Shown here: piece after piece, positions 32,765 to 36,853 of the stretch
Layout of the letters: the number at the start of each line of letters is the position of its first letter
Position numbering within the stretch: the stretch's first letter is position 1
Source: a virus
Reading direction: 5' to 3' (one strand)
DNA: 36,853 nt
IMG/VR virus record: IMGVR_UViG_3300020084_000042
Location: 1-36,853 of that record
Notes under the pieces: model-generated
What the model saw: only the letters and a program-made list of their open reading frames with translations
What the model was told of the DNA's origin: nothing
The model's database searches: none
Translations under genes and position numbers: made by a program

Positions 32765-32959
32765 TCATTCAACCTCATAGCTTTTAATACTAAACCATTT
32801 CTTTGTTTGCTTATTCTCAGCATATAAAAAATAACCCCCTACTGGAATCAGCTCGAATCCTTCTGGCATCATTGCCATTGCTTTCTCAGGTGTATTAAAA
32901 ACTCTTGTTGTATCTGCCGTATCCCAAAACTTACCTATTTCAGTAATATAACAAACCAT
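32765..32959 (-). CDS. Small hypothetical protein
   Basis: The 64-residue product has a segment MPEGFELIPVGGYFLYAEN and a C-terminal KKWFSIKSYEVE, a pattern seen in small phage proteins without known role. It adjoins the next gene (the upstream stop and its ATG share the sequence TAAATG). Soluble, with mixed charge. Confidence 0.6.
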   Translation of the reverse strand: MVCYITEIGKFWDTADTTRVFNTPEKAMAMMPEGFELIPVGGYFLYAENKQTKKWFSIKSYEVE

Positions 32960-33214
32960 TTAACTGCCTTCAGTACCTTCCCAATCTCTATCACATATTT
33001 GTATCTCTGGTCCATCAGCATCAATAATAATATTGTCATATTCCTCTGCAAATTTTACAAGCTCCTCTACAGTGTTTATTTCAACTGTAGGATGACCAAC
33101 TATCATGAAGTCTTTGTAGTCCGAAGACTTAAATGAAAATCCTAACTTCTCCAACCTATTGCGTTCTTTCTCGTTGGGATAGAAATATTTTGAAGTGCTT
33201 AATGTAAAAACCAT
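32960..33214 (-). CDS. Small acidic phage protein
   Basis: The 84-residue protein has EINTVEELVKFAEEYDNIII (about residues 46-65) and an acidic end DADGPEIQICDRDWEG. This helix-strand pattern occurs in many small phage early proteins of unknown role. The ATG follows AAAGGCGG. It may act as a host-takeover factor, but nothing shows this directly. Confidence 0.6.
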   Translation of the reverse strand: MVFTLSTSKYFYPNEKERNRLEKLGFSFKSSDYKDFMIVGHPTVEINTVEELVKFAEEYDNIIIDADGPEIQICDRDWEGTEGS

Positions 33215-33330
33215 GATAAACCGCCTTTCTTTTTATAGAGGGGGTAGGGTTTGATTGTGAGGAACATACTTTTTAAGCCTGGCTTCGGAAGTTTCAGGCC
33301 TATGTTCATAGAAAAACCCACATCAGGCAT
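33199..33330 (-). CDS. Possible 43-residue peptide in the largest gap
   Basis: A short ORF lies in the 219-base gap between two genes, with an AGGTGA site four bases before its ATG. The peptide is basic with alternating residues (VGFSMNIGLKLPKPGLK). A second mini-ORF of 21 codons starts further upstream and ends in TAG. Both may be remnants of one gene. Support is weak. Confidence 0.3.
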   Translation of the reverse strand: MPDVGFSMNIGLKLPKPGLKSMFLTIKPYPLYKKKGGLSWFLH

Positions 33331-33433
33331 TTCACCTGAACCTACAATAATTGATTGCGTCTACTTTTCATATGCACAGCTAAACCTGTTTTAACCAAAA
33401 TGGACATACGCTTCCGCCACCCCTCTAAGTAAT

Positions 33434-33835
33434 TTACACCTTCCTAAACTCTGTTACTCTGACTCTATTCTGCCCTTGGTAGGGTTCAATAGTAATCAGG
33501 ATAATTAGGTTCTTGTTCAGGATTCTTGCAGTGGAGTAAGCAACTAATTCATCTACTGTAAACTCCTGCCCTGCAGTCAGGCCTTCATTCCCTGTTGCTT
33601 TTAAAAGGGAATCTAACCTCCAAAGACTTTTCTCTGTCAAGGTCGTTTGGTCAAATACTTTCCTTCCAACAGTATTTACCTCTGTAGACGGACCTTGTGA
33701 GAGAAGAGTAAACTCCCACAGAATATAGGCATTGCCTTCTAAGGAAACCTTCACCCTGAAGCCTGAAGCGTTTGCTGAATACATGCCTCCTGGAACATCA
33801 GGTAAACTTAAGTGTTCTGGGACAACAATTCTCAT
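33434..33835 (-). CDS. DUF669-like ssDNA-binding or recombination accessory protein
   Basis: The 133-residue protein has YILWEFTLLSQGP, then KSLWRLDSLLKATGNEG, FTVDELVAYSTARILNK and a final strand pair ending NRVRVTEFRKV. This order resembles DUF669 phage proteins, which lie with annealing proteins and Cas4-like nucleases. A beta-barrel that binds single-stranded DNA is likely. The nearby Sak4-like ATPase and nuclease support this. The ATG follows GGAGGTGATAAGA. Confidence 0.6.
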   Translation of the reverse strand: MRIVVPEHLSLPDVPGGMYSANASGFRVKVSLEGNAYILWEFTLLSQGPSTEVNTVGRKVFDQTTLTEKSLWRLDSLLKATGNEGLTAGQEFTVDELVAYSTARILNKNLIILITIEPYQGQNRVRVTEFRKV

Positions 33836-33869
33836 TTCTTATCACCTCCTTTCCTTTATTCCTAGGACC

Positions 33870-34070
33870 TTATTCAGGCCTTGGAATAGGTCTTGGAATA
33901 GGTATTCTATTTTTTGCTACAGATAGATATTCTTCTTCTACTTCACTAGGGGACTCTATATACTTACCCAACTCTACAAGCATTGTGCCTAAGTCATCAA
34001 ATACAACTTTAGAACACCCGATTTCCATAATCCAACCGTTAAGAGCAGGAGAAATCGTAATAACCCTCAC
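33870..34070 (-). CDS. Small hypothetical protein with PIPRP repeat tail
   Basis: The 66-residue ORF starts with GTG after AGGAGGTG. It is acidic in the middle (ELGKYIESPSEVEEEYLS) and ends PIPRPIPRPE, from a short direct DNA repeat (ATTCCTATTCC-like units). No family recognised. The Pro-Arg tail may bind a partner. Confidence 0.5.
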   Translation of the reverse strand: MRVITISPALNGWIMEIGCSKVVFDDLGTMLVELGKYIESPSEVEEEYLSVAKNRIPIPRPIPRPE

Positions 34071-34089
34071 TCTTTTTCACCTCCTTTCC

Positions 34090-34257
34090 TTACATTAAGA
34101 ATGCTCTTTTAAGAATGGAGATTTTCTTCCTCCTGGTTTCTATTTCAATATCTAACTCGGTCTTCCTAATCTCCATTCTTTTTATTTCATCTTGCAGAGA
34201 TGAAATAGTTAACTCTGCACACTCCTCAGGACTCATTTCAATTTCTTTATTCCTCAT
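34090..34257 (-). CDS. Small coiled-coil protein
   Basis: The 55-residue ORF starts at ATG 34257, overlapping the Sak4-like gene stop by 11 bases. It is almost all helix, with heptad-like spacing (SLQDEIKRMEIRKTELDIEI). It may be a subunit or a small inhibitor, but no family is recognised. It is followed by a fresh AGGAGG site for the next gene. Confidence 0.6.
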   Translation of the reverse strand: MRNKEIEMSPEECAELTISSLQDEIKRMEIRKTELDIEIETRRKKISILKRAFLM

Positions 34258-34966
34258 TAATTAACTCCTTAAATAAGGGTTTAAGTATCTCAAAGGATGT
34301 TGGGCATTCCACAGGTAAAGTACCTGTTCTATCCTTCCCAACCCATATTTCATCTGGAGCGGAAGACATTAAGTAAGTAACTGTTTTCCTACCAGACTTG
34401 TCAAATCCAGTGCGTGTATAAAGATGTAGGGCTATATCTACAGCAGCGGGCAACTCCTGGGCAAGTTTACCTGGTAGGTTTGGGCCTCCAATTAGCTTGC
34501 CTAAAAGTTCATCTCGGATAAGTTGTTCTGTTGCAGTTATTATAAGGTGACTATTTAAAGCCCCTAGAAAGTTTACTGCAGTCCTCATCCTTTCTACACA
34601 TAGGTTCCAATCCTCAAACCTAGCAATCTCTCGACTGGTCAAAGAGAGGATACTTTTCATAATTATTTTTTGAAAAGATGTAGAGGAGTCGAGTATAAGG
34701 GTCTTAAACTCTTTACCTGCATCTTTCTCTAAGAAAGGTAAAAGGCATTGAAATTGAGAGTAGGAGGAGATTTTTACATACTTAGGTTTGAACTGTCTCG
34801 CAGATAAAACTCCTCCATACTGGCCTGTATCACAAGTTAAGAAGAGAGGCCCAGGAGTTTGGGCAGCGAGGAATGTTTTTCCCACTCCACTTTGCCCATA
34901 TAAGAGTATTGTCACCTGTGCAAGGCTTGTTTCCTCGTCAAGGATATCATATTTTTCTTCTTCCAT
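34247..34966 (-). CDS. Sak4-like RecA-fold ATPase (AAA_24)
   Basis: Sak4-like proteins are phage RecA-fold ATPases that help single-strand annealing or recombination. I use ATG 34966, after GGAGGTGAAA; 239 residues. Walker A is GQSGVGKT (24-31) and Walker B is TLILD (89-93). Later segments HLIITATEQ and a lysine- and glycine-rich region fit the family. It lies with the DUF669-like protein and nuclease, a typical recombination module. Confidence 0.8.
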   Translation of the reverse strand: MEEEKYDILDEETSLAQVTILLYGQSGVGKTFLAAQTPGPLFLTCDTGQYGGVLSARQFKPKYVKISSYSQFQCLLPFLEKDAGKEFKTLILDSSTSFQKIIMKSILSLTSREIARFEDWNLCVERMRTAVNFLGALNSHLIITATEQLIRDELLGKLIGGPNLPGKLAQELPAAVDIALHLYTRTGFDKSGRKTVTYLMSSAPDEIWVGKDRTGTLPVECPTSFEILKPLFKELINEE

Positions 34967-34998
34967 TTTCACCTCCTTTCCTAGTCTTCATTTAAACG

Positions 34999-35232
34999 TT
35001 ATAAAAGACCTTGTGCAATTGCCCGGTTCTTTGCCTCTAAAAGAGGTCCACCAGTTGCAAAGGCCAAACCAGATTTATACTCCCAGATTTCATTACCATA
35101 TCGGGCTATTACCGTTGGTAAGTTGCCGCCTTGGTCGCAAAAGTACAACTCATATTCTTGAAACTTACCAAGAGGCTTACAATTGTTACAGTCATGGGTA
35201 TAGTGCCTTTTTATGTACTGGTCTTCTATCAT
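34999..35232 (-). CDS. Small zinc-binding hypothetical protein
   Basis: The 77-residue product has His and Cys near the N terminus (HYTHDCNNCKPLG) and another Cys in YFCDQGG, a possible zinc site. The end has a helix LLEAKNRAIAQGLL. It follows a small membrane ORF by five bases and has an AGGGG site. Unknown role. Confidence 0.6.
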   Translation of the reverse strand: MIEDQYIKRHYTHDCNNCKPLGKFQEYELYFCDQGGNLPTVIARYGNEIWEYKSGLAFATGGPLLEAKNRAIAQGLL

Positions 35233-35237
35233 TGTTT

Positions 35238-35336
35238 TTATCCCCTTTTCTCTGATTTAAAGACGTAAAGTAAAAGTAGAATAGGTAAGGAAATGGCACA
35301 AAGGAGAATAATCCAGTCAATTATCCAATCAAGCAT
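35238..35336 (-). CDS. 32-residue single-span membrane peptide
   Basis: The ORF overlaps the nuclease stop by eight bases and ends five bases before the next ATG. Residues 5-25 are hydrophobic (IIDWIILLCAISLPILLLLY), then a basic tail (FKSEKRG), a good single-pass topology with the C terminus inside. Coupling at both ends makes it more than a chance ORF. Too short for a family call. Confidence 0.55.
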   Translation of the reverse strand: MLDWIIDWIILLCAISLPILLLLYVFKSEKRG

Positions 35337-36171
35337 TATCCACCCCTCCTAAATGGTTCTCTGGGTTCTGGGTTAGAAAAAGATGGGTTATTAAATCTTT
35401 TAAATATACACCACCTGTTACCTTAGGGTCACAAAGGATTATGAAAGGGCATTCTCCAAAGTTATTTATACAAGCAGCCCTATTTTTATAGAATATGCCT
35501 TTTGCCTCTATTTCCTGGATGAAGGTTATGGATTCAATTATAAAAATTCTTGCTGCCACAAAGTTTTGTGGGGTTAAAGGAATATCTTCTATATAAACAG
35601 GAACTGGTCTGTCTTTTGAAGGCCTTGTTACGATGAACATCCTTACTCCTCTAGGTTGAAGGTTTATTTTTGTAGCGGAATACAAATATATCCAAGGTTG
35701 TATTGACTTGTGGTATGCCTTAAGTAAAGTGCCTGGGGTATAACTTGAGGTTGTCTTTATTTCTCCAATCCATAACCCAGAGTCATCTTCTTCAAGCAAG
35801 TCAAGTTTGGATTTCCAGAATGTATCCTTAAAGCCTGGGACTGGAAAAGTGATAATCCTCTCACTCTCAAGTATCTTCCTAGATTTTAGGTTCTCCCAGA
35901 GGTTTAGGATGAAACCTTTGGTTAAATGTTTATGGTCAAGGGGCATAGTTTCTATTTCTTTCTCTGCTTCTATCATCGCAAAGGCAAGGGCGACATCAGG
36001 TGGATGGTTTTTCTTCAAAAGGTTTATACTAAAAGAGATAATATCATGAACTACAGCCCCTTTCCATAAGGGCAAAGCTTTTTCTTTTGGAGTCAAATTC
36101 TTGTGATATTCCCAATAGTATCTTTTTGGGCAGGTAAAGGCACTGGATACTTTGGATAAAAAATAATTCAT
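35329..36171 (-). CDS. Cas4/RecB-like iron-sulfur PD-(D/E)XK nuclease
   Basis: The 280-residue protein has the nuclease core: His42 in GAVVHDI, Asp124 in SKLDLL, Glu137-x-Lys139 in GEIKTTS, and Gln158 in QPWIYLY. Four cysteines, Cys14 (CPKRYYW) and Cys234, 241, 247 at the C terminus, fit the iron-sulfur clamp of Cas4 and AddB. It likely cuts or resects DNA ends during recombination, with the Sak4-like ATPase and DUF669-like protein. No CRISPR array or cas1 lies nearby. Confidence 0.85.
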   Translation of the reverse strand: MNYFLSKVSSAFTCPKRYYWEYHKNLTPKEKALPLWKGAVVHDIISFSINLLKKNHPPDVALAFAMIEAEKEIETMPLDHKHLTKGFILNLWENLKSRKILESERIITFPVPGFKDTFWKSKLDLLEEDDSGLWIGEIKTTSSYTPGTLLKAYHKSIQPWIYLYSATKINLQPRGVRMFIVTRPSKDRPVPVYIEDIPLTPQNFVAARIFIIESITFIQEIEAKGIFYKNRAACINNFGECPFIILCDPKVTGGVYLKDLITHLFLTQNPENHLGGVDNA

Positions 36172-36192
36172 AACCTCCTTCTTTTTTAAAAG

Positions 36193-36236
36193 TGGGTGGG
36201 TTTCAATTCATAAAGAGATGGACTAAAACCCACCCA
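36193..36236 (-). terminator. Long 11-bp hairpin before the nuclease gene (terminator or attenuator)
   Basis: TGGGTGGGTTT (36193-36203 on plus) pairs perfectly with AAACCCACCCA (36226-36236) across 22 bases. On the minus strand the stem is followed by CTTTTAAAAAAGAAGGAGG, a short T-run and then the nuclease ribosome binding site. It lies in the only gap in this part of the operon. Partial termination or an RNA-stability role is likely. Confidence 0.6.
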
Positions 36237-36245
36237 TGTTAATAC

Positions 36246-36503
36246 CTAGGTCTTAAACTTGGCATTATAGACCTTGTTTACTTCCTCGGGAGTTACTACG
36301 ATACCTGCGTCTTTAGCTTTGAGAACATACAGAGTCGTCTCGATGGTAGCCTTTCTCCCTTTCTCTGTGACCCTCGCCTTATAGACAGGGTCCTTCATTT
36401 TTTCTTTCTCCTTCTCCTGTGCTACTTTAGCCTGGTCGAGCATTTTTAATGCTCTTTCTACATCCTCAGGACTATACTTATCCGGGACTTGGACTTTCGC
36501 CAT
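36246..36503 (-). CDS. Small basic helical hypothetical protein
   Basis: The 85-residue product is charged and helical, with PEDVERALKMLDQAKVAQEK and a C-terminal helix TPEEVNKVYNAKFKT. Its start overlaps the upstream gene by 26 bases and follows GGAGG. No family recognised. It may be an early regulator. Confidence 0.6.
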   Translation of the reverse strand: MAKVQVPDKYSPEDVERALKMLDQAKVAQEKEKEKMKDPVYKARVTEKGRKATIETTLYVLKAKDAGIVVTPEEVNKVYNAKFKT

Positions 36504-36738
36504 GTTCTATTTCACCTCCTTTCTCTATCTCCATATCTAGAAGATAGTTTTGTATATTCCTTACTACTATTTCAAGGCATCTCCTTGCATAATTTACTCC
36601 TTTTAAGGCGTCACGGAGGGTGTGGGTTTGGGTTGTAGATGCCTTAAAAGAGGTTAGGAAGGTTTCTGCTCTTACAGTAGTAAGATGTGCTTTTTGTAAT
36701 TCATCTCTATGGGATCTTAGTTGCTTTCTATCTTCCAT
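36478..36738 (-). CDS. Small helical hypothetical protein
   Basis: The 86-residue product is mostly helix (HRDELQKAHLTTVRAETFL and YARRCLEIVVRNIQNYLLD). The ATG follows AAAAGGAAG and overlaps the previous ORF by 11 bases. It belongs to the small-protein end of the right arm. Unknown function. Confidence 0.6.
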   Translation of the reverse strand: MEDRKQLRSHRDELQKAHLTTVRAETFLTSFKASTTQTHTLRDALKGVNYARRCLEIVVRNIQNYLLDMEIEKGGEIEHGESPSPG

Positions 36739-36850
36739 TTGAGCTTCCTTTTAGAATACTGATTAATCTTTCTAAAAGTTTTAACGTTTTATTTAAGTCT
36801 GCCTGAATTGAGGATGTCCTGGAGTCTATGTCCTGAATCTTCTCCCACAT
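36728..36850 (-). CDS. Small coiled-coil protein at the window edge
   Basis: The 40-residue ORF starts at ATG 36850, three bases before the window end, so the true start may lie outside. It is helical with heptad-like spacing (IQADLNKTLKLLERLISIL). It overlaps the next ORF by 11 bases. Confidence 0.5.
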   Translation of the reverse strand: MWEKIQDIDSRTSSIQADLNKTLKLLERLISILKGSSNGR

Positions 36851-36853
36851 TAA

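Noticed and set aside
33240-33420. A possible tRNA or tmRNA (pieces such as GTAGACGC and GGTGGCGGAA on the minus strand)
   Set aside because: No T-loop consensus, no matching acceptor stem, and the one seven-base loop lacks U33.
34788-35255. A 155-residue plus-strand ORF
   Set aside because: It lies antisense to the Sak4-like ATPase and its neighbours; the minus-strand genes have ribosome binding sites and motifs.
35329-36171. A CRISPR-associated Cas4
   Set aside because: The nuclease is Cas4-like, but no cas1, cas2 or repeat array is visible; phage recombination is the better context.
1-36853. Terminal repeats or a circular join
   Set aside because: The two window ends do not share sequence by eye, and the left gene is truncated, so no join can be claimed.

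Overview
The window is part of the genome of a tailed double-stranded DNA bacteriophage with a podovirus-like, short-tailed gene set. It is AT-rich and tightly packed, with many ATGA or TAATG overlaps and strong GGAGG ribosome binding sites. It looks like an uncultivated phage. Two plus-strand or minus-strand products carry clear N-terminal signal peptides (for example one ending AYA before EP), which would suit a Gram-negative host, but the sequence does not name the host. No integrase, repressor, tRNA, CRISPR array or insertion sequence was recognised by eye. No terminase is present, so the genome continues beyond at least one edge; the first gene is cut at its 5' end.

Left arm, plus strand, 1-24062: virion and lysis genes. 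In order: the C-terminal end of a PurD-like protein, a large polyvalent-type protein, portal, zinc-ribbon protein, scaffold, major capsid protein, a second head protein and small structural proteins. A lysis block follows (holin-like protein, M15 peptidase endolysin, small membrane proteins), then a secreted protein, a Lar-like zinc protein and a repeat-bearing fibre. The arm ends with a connector, a C1q-like fibre, a beta-propeller nozzle-like protein, a fibre ending in an S74 autochaperone, and four probable ejection proteins.

Right arm, minus strand, 36850-24067: replication, recombination and DNA modification. Reading in the direction of transcription: small proteins, a Cas4/RecB-like nuclease, a Sak4-like ATPase, a DUF669-like protein, small proteins, an RNA ligase, then queD, folE, an Nmad1-like gene, queF, a uracil-DNA glycosylase/DNA polymerase A fusion, a DpdA-like transglycosylase, a DUF3987 helicase-like protein, queC, a CxxCxxCC-family protein and queE. 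The two arms converge with only four bases between their stop codons.

The main result is that the phage encodes every dedicated step from GTP to preQ1 (FolE, QueD, QueE, QueC, QueF) plus a DpdA-like enzyme that would place the 7-deazaguanine base in DNA. The dpdA-like start codon overlaps the polymerase stop. Between queC and queE, coupled to both, sits a protein of the family that includes the flagellin lysine N-methylase FliB. A reasonable hypothesis is that it N-methylates the aminomethyl group of preQ1, giving a (methylamino)methyl-7-deazaguanine genome. With a Lar-like protein on the other arm, the phage appears to carry more than one layer of anti-restriction. A degenerate PurD-like protein at the left edge may or may not belong to the same chemistry.
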